Assembly (NCBI RefSeq): GCF_039908645.1
Contig: NZ_CP150917.1
Coordinates: 3,483,501 to 3,547,500, forward strand
Source: Pseudomonas helvetica
Lineage (GTDB): Bacteria > Pseudomonadota > Gammaproteobacteria > Pseudomonadales > Pseudomonadaceae
Reading direction: 5' to 3'
Length of the DNA stretch: 64,000 bases
The notes under the pieces are model-generated. The model did not search any database and had not been told where the DNA came from. It saw only the letters and a program-made list of their open reading frames with translations. Both the position numbers and the translations under genes were made by a program. Below, in pieces: positions 23,586 through 32,762 of this stretch (its first letter is position 1; every line of letters starts with the position of its first letter).

Positions 23586-23792
23586 TTACAAACACGCAGG
23601 AAGCGATAGCGTGTCCGCCACCAACGTAAAGGGTAAGTCGAGAATAATGAACGGCCCAACTAAAGGCATCATCTCTTTGAACTCAAGCTCCGTTCCGTTA
23701 AAGCAGGCAATGGACCCGTGAGAATTTGCAACAAGCCAAGCGCAGCCGCTCAACTGTGAAAGGCTGAATATCAAAATGAGCTTCCGTAGCAC
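23586..23792 (-). CDS. YceK/YidQ-like small lipoprotein
   Basis: A 68-residue lipoprotein with lipobox SQLSGCAW after a short signal peptide and the family ending FIILDLPFTLVADTLSLPAC (D-x-P-x-S/T-x-V-x-D-T-x-x-x-P). It starts at GTG 23792 with AAGGAA 9 bases upstream. YceK/YidQ proteins occur in enterobacteria, pseudomonads and phages; their function is unknown. It lies inside the prophage remnant, on the strand opposite to the integrase. Confidence 0.75.
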   Translation of the reverse strand: MLRKLILIFSLSQLSGCAWLVANSHGSIACFNGTELEFKEMMPLVGPFIILDLPFTLVADTLSLPACL

Positions 23793-23918
23793 GCAATTTC
23801 CTTATTACTTTTCCGTTGTGTTTCCCATAGATGCCATCGCGAAGAGCTAGTCACCCCCTCCCCGAATCTACCCGCATGCACTCCCCTCCGCGCCCAACGG
23901 CAACACGCGCGTGCGTGG

Positions 23919-24734
23919 TTGAGCGGGAGGGAGATCGAGGAAGGAACGCATCTAAATTACAAGAGTGAGTTGAACCTGTACTGGATGCCGTACTTGGCGC
24001 TGACTCGCCTGAGTACGATCAGCACCGTGATGCTGCGGAAAATCATCGGAGAGATAAACTGGTCATCACCTGACGTAAAACTCAACTCAATGGTGCGGCT
24101 CAGTACGATTCTGGATGATGCCGTTCGGGAGGAGCTCATCGCGAAGAATCCCGCAGAACATTTGGACACGCCGAAGCGCAAGAAGGGGGAGCCTGATCCA
24201 TTCACCCTGGATGAGGCTAACCAGATAATCGCTCAGCTATACCACACAGCCCATTGGCCGAGCACGATCTACGCTGCATTTTTCGAATTCGCTTTCTTCA
24301 CCGGCATGCGCCCGCAGGAGATCATTGCTCTACGCTGGGAATCCGTGGGGCGGGTATTGCACGCCCTGGAGTTCGCCGCTCAATACGCGGAGCGCCGGAA
24401 AGCTGGGAGTAGTTCAATCAAGCAGTTCCCCTACGTTTTCCCGCCCTCAAAGATGAGTCAGTACATCCGTCAGACCTCAGACCTGCACAAACAATGGGGG
24501 CCAACACTGAAGAAGCTGGCGACGCGTTATCGGCCGCCGTACAACTGCCGTCACACTTATGCGACAATATGCACAATGTCTGGCATGAACCCCGCCTTTA
24601 TAGCTCAACAGCTTGGACACAGCGTCCAGATGCTGCTCTCGACTTATGCGCGCTGGCTGAACTCTAGCGGCGACTGGGGAGAGATGGAAAAACTCCAAAA
24701 TGCCCCAGGAATGGCCCAAGCGTCAGATGCGTAG
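23919..24734 (+). pseudogene. Truncated and internally deleted phage integrase (tyrosine recombinase)
   Basis: The open frame keeps most of a core-binding domain (LNYKSELNLYWMPYLALTRL onward) and the C-terminal catalytic boxes: TGMRPQEIIALRW with Arg I, PPYNCRHTYATICTMSGMN with Arg II, QLGHSVQM, and LSTYARW with the Tyr nucleophile. The N-terminal arm domain and a proper start are missing (TTG at 23919). Directly after ALRWESV the frame jumps to RVLHALEFAAQYAERRKAG, so the beta-hairpin with the catalytic Lys is lost. Intact relatives have about 380-400 residues; here 271. It is unlikely to be active. Confidence 0.8.
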
Positions 24735-24761
24735 CTCGCAACCCATTGATAGGTAAAGTAA

Positions 24762-26351
24762 TTGATCTCCACAGCAAATATCACGATGCAGTTCGGCGCC
24801 AAGCCGTTGTTCGAGAACGTTTCGGTCAAATTTGGTGCGGGTAACCGCTATGGCCTGATCGGCGCCAACGGTTGCGGCAAGTCGACCTTCATGAAAATCC
24901 TCGGTGGCGACCTTGATCCGTCCGGCGGTCAGGTCATGCTCGAGCCGAACGTACGTCTGGGTAAGTTGCGCCAGGACCAGTTCGCCTACGAAGAATTCAG
25001 CGTTATCGACACCGTGATCATGGGTCACGAAGAGCTGTGGAAGGTCAAGGCCGAGCGCGACCGCATCTACTCGCTGCCGGAAATGACCGAAGAGGACGGC
25101 ATGGCCGTCGCCGAGCTTGAAACCGAATTCGCCGAGATGGACGGTTACACCGCCGAATCGCGCGCCGGTGAACTGCTGCTGGGCCTGGGTATCGGCATCG
25201 AGCAACATTTCGGCCCGATGAGCGAAGTTTCGCCAGGCTGGAAACTCCGCGTTCTGCTGGCTCAGGCACTGTTCTCCGATCCGGAAGTGCTGCTGCTCGA
25301 CGAACCGACCAACCACCTGGACATCAACACCATCCGCTGGCTGGAAAACATTCTGACCCAGCGCAGCAGCCTGATGATCATCATCTCCCACGATAGACAC
25401 TTCCTGAACAGTGTCTGCACCCACATGGCTGACCTGGACTACGGCGAGCTGCGCCTGTTCCCGGGCAACTATGACGAGTACATGACCGTGGCGACCCAGT
25501 CCCGCGAGCAACTGCTCTCGGACAACGCCAAGAAGAAAGCACAAATCTCGGAACTGCAATCGTTCGTCAGCCGCTTCTCGGCCAACGCCTCGAAAGCCAA
25601 GCAGGCTACTTCCCGCGCCAAGCAGATCGACAAGATCCAGCTGGCCGAGGTCAAGCCTTCGAGCCGCGTCAGCCCGTTCATCCGTTTCGAACAGAACAAG
25701 AAGCTCCATCGCCAGGCGGTCATCGTCGAGCGCATGGCCAAGGGCTTCGATGGCAAGACCCTGTTCAAGGACTTCAGCTTCAACGTTGAAGCAGGCGAAC
25801 GCGTGGCGATCATCGGCCCGAACGGTATCGGTAAAACCACTCTGCTGCGTACCCTGGTCAATGAATTGAGCCCGGATGCCGGTAGCGTGAAATGGACCGA
25901 CGCCGCAGAAATCGGCTACTACGCACAGGACCACGCTTCGGATTTCGAAGATGAATCCAACCTGTTCGACTGGATGGGTCGCTGGACTCAAGGTGGCGAG
26001 CAACTGGTCCGTGGCACCCTGGGCCGGATGCTGTTCTCCAACGACGAGATCCTCAAGTCGGTCAAGGTCATCTCCGGTGGTGAGCAAGGTCGCATGCTGT
26101 TCGGCAAACTGATCCTGCAAAAGCCGAACGTGCTGGTGATGGACGAACCGACCAACCACTTGGACATGGAATCCATCGAAGCGCTGAACCTGGCGCTGGA
26201 AAACTACCCGGGCACGCTGATCTTCGTCAGCCACGACCGCGAGTTCGTATCGTCGCTGGCCACTCGAATCATCGAGCTGAGCCCAAGCGGCGTGATCGAC
26301 TTCAGCGGCACCTACGATGACTACCTGCGTAGCCAGGGCGTGGTGTTCTAA
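24762..26351 (+). CDS. ybiT: ABC-F family ATPase YbiT
   Basis: A ribosome-associated ABC-F protein with two nucleotide-binding domains in one chain and no membrane part. The 529-residue sequence follows E. coli YbiT closely: Walker [10 protein letters not shown] (about 35-43) and GPNGIGKTT (about 350), Walker [12 protein letters not shown] and [11 protein letters not shown], and the interdomain linker [20 protein letters not shown]. The start is TTG 24762, with AGGTAAAG upstream. It is the first gene downstream of the broken integrase, whose stop is 27 bp away, so its upstream region is prophage DNA. A strong terminator follows. Confidence 0.93.
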   Translation: MISTANITMQFGAKPLFENVSVKFGAGNRYGLIGANGCGKSTFMKILGGDLDPSGGQVMLEPNVRLGKLRQDQFAYEEFSVIDTVIMGHEELWKVKAERDRIYSLPEMTEEDGMAVAELETEFAEMDGYTAESRAGELLLGLGIGIEQHFGPMSEVSPGWKLRVLLAQALFSDPEVLLLDEPTNHLDINTIRWLENILTQRSSLMIIISHDRHFLNSVCTHMADLDYGELRLFPGNYDEYMTVATQSREQLLSDNAKKKAQISELQSFVSRFSANASKAKQATSRAKQIDKIQLAEVKPSSRVSPFIRFEQNKKLHRQAVIVERMAKGFDGKTLFKDFSFNVEAGERVAIIGPNGIGKTTLLRTLVNELSPDAGSVKWTDAAEIGYYAQDHASDFEDESNLFDWMGRWTQGGEQLVRGTLGRMLFSNDEILKSVKVISGGEQGRMLFGKLILQKPNVLVMDEPTNHLDMESIEALNLALENYPGTLIFVSHDREFVSSLATRIIELSPSGVIDFSGTYDDYLRSQGVVF

Positions 26352-26384
26352 GTAGCCTTAAGCTTCAAGCTGCGAGCGTCAAAC

Positions 26385-26412
26385 AAAGCCCCGTCCATGT
26401 GACGGGGCTTTT
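26385..26412 (+). terminator. Intrinsic terminator between ybiT and pssA
   Basis: AAAGCCCCGTC pairs with GACGGGGCTTT around a CATGT loop, then T. It separates the two convergent genes and may serve both. Confidence 0.88.
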
Positions 26413-26422
26413 GTGTTTTTGG

Positions 26423-27766
26423 CTACAGGATGCGATAGAGCAAGCGCTCAATCCGTACCCGGCTGACCCGACGCAGAAACTTGCTCACTGCCGGCGGGTA
26501 TTCAAGCAAGGTTTCCAGCTGCTGATAGCGCTCGATGCGGCGGGTGTTGTGGAAAATTTCCGCCAGCTCACTGCGACGGGGTTCCTGCAACTCACCTTTC
26601 GGGTCGTCGATCAGCAAAGCGTTTTCCAGGTCCAGGCGGAAGGCACGCGGGTTGAGGTTGTTGCCGGTCAACAAGGTGTAGCGTTCGTCGACCCACATGC
26701 CTTTGAGGTGATAGGTGTTGTCACCGTCGCGCCACAGATGCAGGTTCAACTGACTGCTGTCGATCACCCGCTGATGCCGCTTGGCGAAGCGTCGCAGGCT
26801 GATTTCATAGAGGTACGGTAACGCGGCAATGACCTTGAACGGCTCGCTCGGCGGAATGTAGAAGTCGTTGGCAGTCTTGTCGCCGACAATGATGTCGATG
26901 TTCACCCCGCGTGCCAGCGCCCGATTGATTTCACGGGTCACCGGCAACGGCAGGTTGAAATACGGTGTGCAAATAGTCAGCTGATGCTGGGCGCTTGCAA
27001 TCAACTCACAGATCACCCGGCTCAACGGGTTGTTTTTACCGACCCCGAGCAGCGGACTGACTGTCAGACCACCCTTGTCCAGCGTACCCGCCGTGGTGTC
27101 ATACACCGCGTGCTTGAGTCGACTGCGCAGGTCACCGATGTCGCTACGCAGACTGCGGGTGGTTGGCAGGTTTGGCACGTCAAGACGATGCACGGCTTTA
27201 GAGGCGATCAACCCGTGCTGCACCAGGTGCTGCATGGAATCGGCCAGTGCCCGGTTGCGCAGCACGTGATAACGGTCGTAACGGTATTTGTCGAATTTAT
27301 GCAGATAGACGTTATTCAGGCTGGCGCCGCTGTAGATCACGCAGTCATCGATCACGAAGCCTTTAAGGTGCAACACACCGAACAGTTCCCGGGTTTGCAC
27401 CGGCACGCCATACACCGGCACTTCGCTGGCGTGTTCGCGAGTCTGCTGCTGATACCACGCCGAATTGCCCGGTTGTTTGCCGGCACCGATCAAACCGCGC
27501 TGCGCCCGTAGCCAGTCAACCACCACCACCACGTCCAGTTCCGGGCGCGCAGCTTTGGCGGCGTGCAAGGCATCGAGGATTTCCTGTCCCGCTTCGTCGT
27601 GCTGCAGGTAAAGCGCGACGATGTAGATGCGCTGTGTCGCCTGGGCAATTTTCTCCAGCAGGCAACGACGGAACTCGGCAGCACCAGAAAGAATGGAGAC
27701 CGCATCGGCGGTCAGCGGAAAACTGCGCAGCTTGGGCAGTAGAGAGCGTTTGAAAAGCGACGGCAT
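26423..27766 (-). CDS. pssA: CDP-diacylglycerol-serine O-phosphatidyltransferase (type I, PLD superfamily)
   Basis: Makes phosphatidylserine from CDP-diacylglycerol and serine, the committed step to phosphatidylethanolamine. The 447-residue protein carries two HxKxxxxD motifs: HLKGFVIDDCVIYSGASLNN and HLKGMWVDERYTLLTGNNLN. This is the layout of E. coli PssA (451 residues), which is peripherally bound to ribosomes and membrane. The start ATG at 27766 (MPSLFKRSLLPK) is chosen over 27946, because the extension runs into a REPIN. It is convergent with ybiT. Confidence 0.92.
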   Translation of the reverse strand: MPSLFKRSLLPKLRSFPLTADAVSILSGAAEFRRCLLEKIAQATQRIYIVALYLQHDEAGQEILDALHAAKAARPELDVVVVVDWLRAQRGLIGAGKQPGNSAWYQQQTREHASEVPVYGVPVQTRELFGVLHLKGFVIDDCVIYSGASLNNVYLHKFDKYRYDRYHVLRNRALADSMQHLVQHGLIASKAVHRLDVPNLPTTRSLRSDIGDLRSRLKHAVYDTTAGTLDKGGLTVSPLLGVGKNNPLSRVICELIASAQHQLTICTPYFNLPLPVTREINRALARGVNIDIIVGDKTANDFYIPPSEPFKVIAALPYLYEISLRRFAKRHQRVIDSSQLNLHLWRDGDNTYHLKGMWVDERYTLLTGNNLNPRAFRLDLENALLIDDPKGELQEPRRSELAEIFHNTRRIERYQQLETLLEYPPAVSKFLRRVSRVRIERLLYRIL

Positions 27767-27814
27767 AGGGCTCGCAAAAGGTCGAATCCGAAGAACGCAC
27801 GAGCTTACACCATG

Positions 27815-27945
27815 TGTGGCGAAGGGGCTTGCCCCCGTGGACTGCATAGTCGCCGAAAGTGCCGAAAATGTGGTTTTCCATTTGCCGTTTCCAGTATTTT
27901 TCAGGCCCGCTTCGCGGTCCAACGGGGGCAAGCCCCCTCGCCACA
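27815..27945. repeat. REPIN
   Basis: An inverted pair of REP sequences: TGTGGCGAAGGGGCTTGCCC at the left end and GGGGGCAAGCCCCCTCGCCA at the right, with a spacer of about 80 bp. It is a sequence variant of the pairs at 38922-39056 and 56072-56206. Confidence 0.85.
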
Positions 27946-27976
27946 ATAAAATTATTGAATAGCGAGTTGACCAAGA

Positions 27977-27990
27977 AGAATGATCGTTCT
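27977..27990. promoter_or_regulatory. Candidate TetR operator
   Basis: AGAATGATCGTTCT is an imperfect 14-bp palindrome 12 bases before the TetR start. Position and symmetry suggest autorepression. Confidence 0.42.
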
Positions 27991-28002
27991 ACTCTTTGCC
28001 GC

Positions 28003-28566
28003 ATGAACGAAATCACTAGCAACGACACACGCGACATCATTCTGGATGTCACCGAAAAGTTGATCTATAAAAGTGGTATTGCTGCCACGGGCATGGATCT
28101 CCTGGTGAAAACCGCCGGCGTCTCCAGAAAAAGTATTTACCGCTACTTTGCCAACAAGGAGGAACTGACAGTCGCGGCTTTGCAACGGCGCGACGTGCGC
28201 TGGATGAACTGGTTCAAAAACGAAGTGAACAAGGCCCCGACCTCGGCCGAGCGGCTGCTCAACCTGTTCACCGTGCTCAAGGACTGGTTCGCCAGCGAAG
28301 GCTTTCGCGGCTGTGCCTTTATTAACACCAGCGGCGAGACCGGTGACCCGCAAGACCCAGTGCGACTGGTCGCGAAGGAACACAAACAGAAACTGCTCGA
28401 CTACATACGCGAGCTCTGTACCGAACATGGCGTACACGACCCGGAAGCGCTGGCCAAACAGCTGCTGATCCTGATCGATGGCGCCATTACCGTTGCACTT
28501 GTCATGGGCGATCACAGTGCTGCCGATAATGCGCAATGCATGGCGCGGAAGTTATTGGACCTGTAA
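28003..28566 (+). CDS. TetR family regulator
   Basis: A 187-residue regulator with an N-terminal HTH (DIILDVTEKLIYKSGIAATG, then VSRKSIYRYFANKEELTVAAL). The C-terminal part contains GCAFINTSGETGDPQDPVR, typical of the TetR subgroup with a conserved C-A-F-x-N motif. A palindrome lies directly upstream. The next gene, a DUF1348 protein 56 bp downstream, is probably its target and co-transcribed. Confidence 0.88.
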   Translation: MNEITSNDTRDIILDVTEKLIYKSGIAATGMDLLVKTAGVSRKSIYRYFANKEELTVAALQRRDVRWMNWFKNEVNKAPTSAERLLNLFTVLKDWFASEGFRGCAFINTSGETGDPQDPVRLVAKEHKQKLLDYIRELCTEHGVHDPEALAKQLLILIDGAITVALVMGDHSAADNAQCMARKLLDL

Positions 28567-28622
28567 CTGTTCAAGCAAGAACAACTGGCTGTTTTGACAC
28601 TCACTTTCCCTGGAGACTTTAA

Positions 28623-29102
28623 ATGTCATCTAATGCCGAAGTTCGTCCGCCACTTCCACCATTCACGCGTGAGTCAGCCATTGAAAAGATTCGCCTGGCC
28701 GAAGACGGCTGGAACTCCCGCGATCCACAACGAGTATCCCTGGCCTACACCCTGGACACTAAATGGCGTAACCGCGCCGAGTTCGCCAACAACCGGGAGG
28801 AAGCCAAGGCTTTTCTGACCCGCAAGTGGGCCAAGGAACTGGATTACCGGCTGATCAAGGAACTCTGGGCTTTCACCGGTAACCGTATCGCTGTGCGTTA
28901 CGCCTATGAATGGCACGACGATTCGGGCAACTGGTATCGCTCGTATGGCAATGAAAACTGGGAGTTCGATGAGCAGGGGTTGATGTCCAACCGTTACGCC
29001 TGCATCAACGACATGCCAATCAAGGAAAGCGAGCGCAAGTTTCACTGGCCGCTGGGCCGGCGCCCGGATGATCATCCGGGCCTGTCTGACCTGGGCTTGT
29101 AA
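28623..29102 (+). CDS. DUF1348 (NTF2/SnoaL-like) protein
   Basis: A 159-residue cytoplasmic protein of the NTF2-like alpha+beta barrel fold. The conserved DUF1348 blocks are visible: [60 protein letters not shown] and a C-terminal [18 protein letters not shown]. Function unknown; some are annotated as nuclear transport factor-like. A ribosome site GGAGA lies upstream. Probably regulated by the preceding TetR protein. Confidence 0.9.
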   Translation: MSSNAEVRPPLPPFTRESAIEKIRLAEDGWNSRDPQRVSLAYTLDTKWRNRAEFANNREEAKAFLTRKWAKELDYRLIKELWAFTGNRIAVRYAYEWHDDSGNWYRSYGNENWEFDEQGLMSNRYACINDMPIKESERKFHWPLGRRPDDHPGLSDLGL

Positions 29103-29112
29103 CCCGGTTGTT

Positions 29113-29141
29113 GATCGTTCCCATGCTGCGTGGGAACGATC
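29113..29141. repeat. Single REP palindrome
   Basis: GATCGTTCCCA and TGGGAACGATC form an 11-bp stem around a 7-base loop. The same family appears at 35251-35356 and 43903-43926. Confidence 0.8.
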
Positions 29142-29232
29142 ATGCCGGGTATTAGGGCGGTCGCAGGGGGCGGCGGTTATGGGTAAGATGGCGCCCCGCC
29201 TTGCCCTCTGCCCCGCCGAATAAGTCGACCTC

Positions 29233-30012
29233 ATGCCTTTCGAACTCAGCGTAGACCTCACCACTCTGGCCATTTTGGCCATCGTCGCGTTCATTGCCGG
29301 TTTCATCGATGCGATTGCCGGCGGTGGCGGTCTGCTGACTACCCCGGCGTTGCTCACTGCCGGTTTGCCGCCGCACCTGGTGCTGGGCACCAACAAACTC
29401 AGCTCGACCTTCGGCTCGGCCACCGCCAGCTTCACCTTCTACCGACGCAAGCTATTCCACCCGCGGCAGTGGGTACACGCGATTATCGGAACCCTGGTCG
29501 GCGCACTGACCGGCGCAACCGTCGCGCACTACCTGCCGGCTGAATGGTTGAACAAGATGCTCCCGGTGATCGTCTTCGCCTGTGGCGTGTATCTACTGTT
29601 TGGCGGCACGCCGAAAGCGCCACTGGACAGCGACGCGCCGATCAAGAAGAAGTGGCAGTCGAGCCAGGGTTTCAGCCTCGGTTTCTACGACGGCGTGGCC
29701 GGTCCCGGCACTGGCGCCTTCTGGACCGTGAGCAGCCTGCTGCTCTACCCCATCGACCTGGTCAAGGCCAGTGGCGTGGCACGCAGCATGAACTTCGTCA
29801 GCAACATCGCGGCGCTGTCGGTGTTCGTCTTTTCCGGGCAAGTGGACTGGATCATCGGCCTGAGCATGGGCCTGTCAGTAATGGTCGGCGCGTTCTTTGG
29901 GGCACGCACCGCCATCAGCGGTGGGGCGAAGTTCATTCGCCCGGTATTCATCACCGTAGTGCTGGGTTTGACCGTGCGTCTAGCCTGGCAACACTGGTTC
30001 AGCATGGCCTAA
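29233..30012 (+). CDS. TSUP (TauE/SafE) family permease
   Basis: An inner-membrane permease of 259 residues with about eight helices. The family repeats are visible: [20 protein letters not shown] in the first half and [17 protein letters not shown] in the second. The close relative is E. coli YfcA, whose substrate is unsettled; many TSUP members export sulfite, sulfonates or other organic anions. The 3' end overlaps convergent nudC by 33 bp. Confidence 0.88.
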   Translation: MPFELSVDLTTLAILAIVAFIAGFIDAIAGGGGLLTTPALLTAGLPPHLVLGTNKLSSTFGSATASFTFYRRKLFHPRQWVHAIIGTLVGALTGATVAHYLPAEWLNKMLPVIVFACGVYLLFGGTPKAPLDSDAPIKKKWQSSQGFSLGFYDGVAGPGTGAFWTVSSLLLYPIDLVKASGVARSMNFVSNIAALSVFVFSGQVDWIIGLSMGLSVMVGAFFGARTAISGGAKFIRPVFITVVLGLTVRLAWQHWFSMA

Positions 30013-30810
30013 GCGTCGCGCCACATAAATGTCGATCAGGTAGCGGGCAATCGAGCGCCCCGCCGGCAACGGCGGCAGCGCATGAATGTTGAACCACTGG
30101 GCGTCTTCGATCTCGTCGGCTTGCGGCACGATCTCGCCACTGGCGTATTCGGCATGAAACCCAAGCATCATCGAATGCGGGAACGGCCAGCACTGGCTGC
30201 CCAGGTACTGGATGTTCCTGACCTCGATCTGCACCTCTTCGCGCACTTCACGAATCAGGCAATCCTCGGCCGACTCACCCGGCTCGGCAAAACCCGCCAG
30301 GGTGCTGTAGACCCCTGGAACAAAGCGCGGCGAGCGCGCCAGCAGGATTTCGTCACCGCGGGTGATCAACACGATCATGCTCGGTGAAATCCGCGGATAA
30401 AAGCGCAAATCACAGGGTTCGCAGTACATCGCCCGCTCGCGCGGAATCTGCGTCATGCGCTGGCCACAGTTGCCGCAAAACCGGTGCTCGCGCGCCCAGG
30501 TGCCGACTTGCGCGGCATACCCCAACACTTTGTAGACCGTGTGATCGCCATCAAGCATGAACGCCCGCAGGCCTTTCCAGTTGCAGCCCGGCACTTCGCT
30601 GTGAGCCTTGAGCTCGAGCAAATACACCGGCTCACCGTCGAGATGACCGATGCCGTGCTCGGCGAGAATCGACAGGTCCTGTCGTTTCAGCCATTCCCGC
30701 GGAAACAGCGCGCCATTATCGTCGAACAAAAAACCTTCAGGGCTGCGGGCCACGGCCCAGCCGCCGGGCAAGTCGGTGTCGAGTACTGCAGTGGTCCAGC
30801 GTGAAGTCAT
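29980..30810 (-). CDS. nudC: NADH pyrophosphatase / RNA decapping hydrolase NudC
   Basis: Cleaves NADH to NMNH and AMP, and in E. coli removes the NAD cap from RNA. The 276-residue protein has the zinc-ribbon cysteines (FCGNCGQRM and [12 protein letters not shown]), the Nudix box [20 protein letters not shown] and the NudC signature [14 protein letters not shown], in which Cys replaces the common Pro. A crotonase gene ends 6 bp upstream, so the two may share a transcript. The end overlaps the convergent TSUP gene. Confidence 0.93.
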   Translation of the reverse strand: MTSRWTTAVLDTDLPGGWAVARSPEGFLFDDNGALFPREWLKRQDLSILAEHGIGHLDGEPVYLLELKAHSEVPGCNWKGLRAFMLDGDHTVYKVLGYAAQVGTWAREHRFCGNCGQRMTQIPRERAMYCEPCDLRFYPRISPSMIVLITRGDEILLARSPRFVPGVYSTLAGFAEPGESAEDCLIREVREEVQIEVRNIQYLGSQCWPFPHSMMLGFHAEYASGEIVPQADEIEDAQWFNIHALPPLPAGRSIARYLIDIYVARRLGHAEPVLPG

Positions 30811-30816
30811 GTGTGC

Positions 30817-31629
30817 TCAGTCCAGAAATTCGGGTTTCTGCTTGCTCATCGACGCCGCCATGGCGACCCGCAGGTCTGTGGATTGCAGCATCGCGGCGTT
30901 CCACGTAGCGACGTATTCCAGGCCATCGTTGATGCTGTGATCGCGCATGTAGCTGATCATCTCTTTGGTCCCGGCAATCGCAATCGGCGATTTGGCAGCA
31001 ATTTCACGGGCAATGCCCATCACCCCATCCAGCAGGCTGGTCGTGTCCGGATAAACCCGGTTGACCAAGCCGATGCTGCGCGCCTCTTCTGCGCCGAAGG
31101 TGCGACCAGTGTATGCCAGTTCGCGCAGCATGCCGTCACCGATGATCCGCGGCAAGCGTTGCAAGGTGCCGACATCGGCGGCCATGCCCATGTCGATTTC
31201 CTTGATCGAGAATTGTGCGTCTTCTGCCGCGTAACGCATGTCACAAGCGGAAATCAGATCGATGGCGCCGCCCAGGCAATAGCCCTGAATCGCCGCCAGC
31301 ACCGGTTTACGGCAATTATCGACAGCGTTGAACGACGCTTGCAACGCCAGAATCTTACGCCGCAACAGGCGCGCATTGCGACCCGCGTCCTTGCCCATTT
31401 CATTGGCCACCGAAGCCAGCATCATCAGGTCGATGCCCGAAGAGAAATGCTTGCCGGCGCCGCTGATCACCACTGCGCGGACTTCATCGGTGTCGTCGAT
31501 CCACTGGAAGATCTCGATGATTTCAGTCCAGAACACCGCATTCATCGCGTTGATCTTTTCCGGGCGGTTGATCTGCACATGGGCGATGTTGTCGCTCAGT
31601 TCGACGCGAAAGGCTTGGTATTCGGACAT
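30817..31629 (-). CDS. Crotonase family enzyme, probably delta(3,5)-delta(2,4)-dienoyl-CoA isomerase
   Basis: A cytoplasmic beta-oxidation auxiliary enzyme that isomerises 3,5-dienoyl-CoA to 2,4-dienoyl-CoA. The 270-residue protein has the crotonase oxyanion-hole segments (GKHFSSGIDLMML, IQGYCLGGAIDLISACDMRY). The block FSIKEIDMGMAADVGTLQRL keeps the two acidic residues and the sequence typical of the ECH1 isomerases rather than of enoyl-CoA hydratase. It lies 6 bp upstream of nudC in the same direction. A broader crotonase activity cannot be excluded. Confidence 0.83.
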   Translation of the reverse strand: MSEYQAFRVELSDNIAHVQINRPEKINAMNAVFWTEIIEIFQWIDDTDEVRAVVISGAGKHFSSGIDLMMLASVANEMGKDAGRNARLLRRKILALQASFNAVDNCRKPVLAAIQGYCLGGAIDLISACDMRYAAEDAQFSIKEIDMGMAADVGTLQRLPRIIGDGMLRELAYTGRTFGAEEARSIGLVNRVYPDTTSLLDGVMGIAREIAAKSPIAIAGTKEMISYMRDHSINDGLEYVATWNAAMLQSTDLRVAMAASMSKQKPEFLD

Positions 31630-31849
31630 GGCAGTGATCCTTGCTGGCGCTGAAAATTAGCTCAGAACTATAACAAGCCATCGCGCGTGGCTGTAGGCAG
31701 TGCATCGGCCAAAAGCGGGACTGAGCGTCCACAGACCTTGCAGCCATCTACATCCGGTTGGTTACCTCCCCTTGGTCCTCACAAACGGACCTATGCTCAA
31801 GGTAAAAAGAGTGGTTTAGTGCCGCCCGTTACCCATCCGGAGAGTTGTC

Positions 31850-32284
31850 ATGACGTTCGATTCGCTTCACTTCACCCCATGGTCCGCGTTGGCTGGAGGC
31901 GCGCTGATCGGTCTCGCCGCCGGTTTGTGGGTGGTCGCCAGCGGTCGTATCGCAGGCATCAGCGGGTTGTTGGGCAGTCTATTGGGCCCCAGAGATTCGG
32001 CCTCGGGAGAAAAAGCCCTGTTCCTCCTGGGATTACTGGCGGCACCTGTGTTGTGGATGCTGTTTTGGGGACCGCCAGGTATCGAGTTCAAGACCGGCGC
32101 CCTGGGCCTGATCGTGGCAGGGCTGCTGGTGGGCATCGGCACCCGCTATGGCGCAGGTTGCACCAGTGGTCATGGCGTGTGCGGTGTTTCACGGCTTTCT
32201 CCGCGCTCGATCATCGCCACGCTGTGCTTCATGTTCACCGGTTTTACGACGGTGTTCGTCTTGCGCCATCTGCTGGGAAATTGA
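31850..32284 (+). CDS. YeeE/YedE family transporter, first half
   Basis: A 144-residue membrane protein with four helices and the family's cysteine motif GAGCTSGHGVCGVSRLS. The next gene, 2 bp downstream, encodes the complementary half; together they equal one full-length YeeE/YedE protein, which imports thiosulfate or related sulfur species. Split pairs of this kind (PmpA/PmpB type) are common. The ATG at 31850 follows GGAGAG. Probably transfers sulfur compounds across the inner membrane. Confidence 0.87.
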   Translation: MTFDSLHFTPWSALAGGALIGLAAGLWVVASGRIAGISGLLGSLLGPRDSASGEKALFLLGLLAAPVLWMLFWGPPGIEFKTGALGLIVAGLLVGIGTRYGAGCTSGHGVCGVSRLSPRSIIATLCFMFTGFTTVFVLRHLLGN

Positions 32285-32286
32285 AC

Positions 32287-32700
32287 ATGAAAAAACTGAC
32301 TGCGTTTGTTGCCGGCTTGTTGTTCGGCATCGGCCTGTTACTGTCGGGCATGACCAACCCGGCCAAAGTGCTGGGGTTTCTGGACATCGCCGGACTTTGG
32401 GACCCTTCCTTAGCCCTGGTCATGATCGGCGCCATTGCCGCGGCGTGGGTGCCGTTTCACTGGGCCATGAAACAGAAAACATCCCTGCTGGGCTTACCCA
32501 TGCAACTGCCGGTAAGCCGTGAACTGGATCGGCGCCTGATCGGTGGCAGTCTGCTGTTCGGCGTCGGCTGGGGCATTGCCGGTATGTGCCCGGGCCCGGC
32601 ACTGGTGCTGCTGCCCATCGGACACTGGCAAGCCTGGGTATTTGTGATTGCCATGCTGGCGGGCATGCTCATTTTCAACGTCCTGCAGACACGTCGTTGA
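32287..32700 (+). CDS. YeeE/YedE family transporter, second half
   Basis: A 137-residue membrane protein with the conserved GMTNPAKVLGFLDIAGLWDP after the first helix and the cysteine motif GWGIAGMCPGPALVLL in the last third. It begins 2 bp after its partner's stop and is certainly co-transcribed. The paired Cys-containing motifs of the two subunits probably form the central sulfur pathway, by analogy with full-length YeeE. Confidence 0.87.
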   Translation: MKKLTAFVAGLLFGIGLLLSGMTNPAKVLGFLDIAGLWDPSLALVMIGAIAAAWVPFHWAMKQKTSLLGLPMQLPVSRELDRRLIGGSLLFGVGWGIAGMCPGPALVLLPIGHWQAWVFVIAMLAGMLIFNVLQTRR

Positions 32701-32762
32701 TCCCGCTGATGTGTTGCGGCCCCGCCTGATCGCCCGGATTGGTCTTGAGCCGAAGCGTTTTT

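Larger units (their letters stand above)
22017..24734. mobile_element. Decayed prophage remnant
   Basis: The segment runs from a tail-fibre C-terminal fragment and a holin gene on the minus strand, through three small cargo genes, to a broken tyrosine integrase on the plus strand that ends 27 bp before ybiT. Structural, replication and lysis-enzyme genes are absent, so nearly the whole phage has been deleted. Base composition is AT-richer than the core. No att direct repeat could be defined by eye. Confidence 0.72.

Noticed and set aside
24723..26234. A 503-codon minus-strand frame opposite ybiT
   Set aside because: Mirror frame of a clear ABC-F gene; its sequence shows no family and only the codon-bias pattern of a shadow.
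27767..27946. N-terminal extension of pssA
   Set aside because: The extension is encoded by the REPIN; ATG 27766 gives the normal length.
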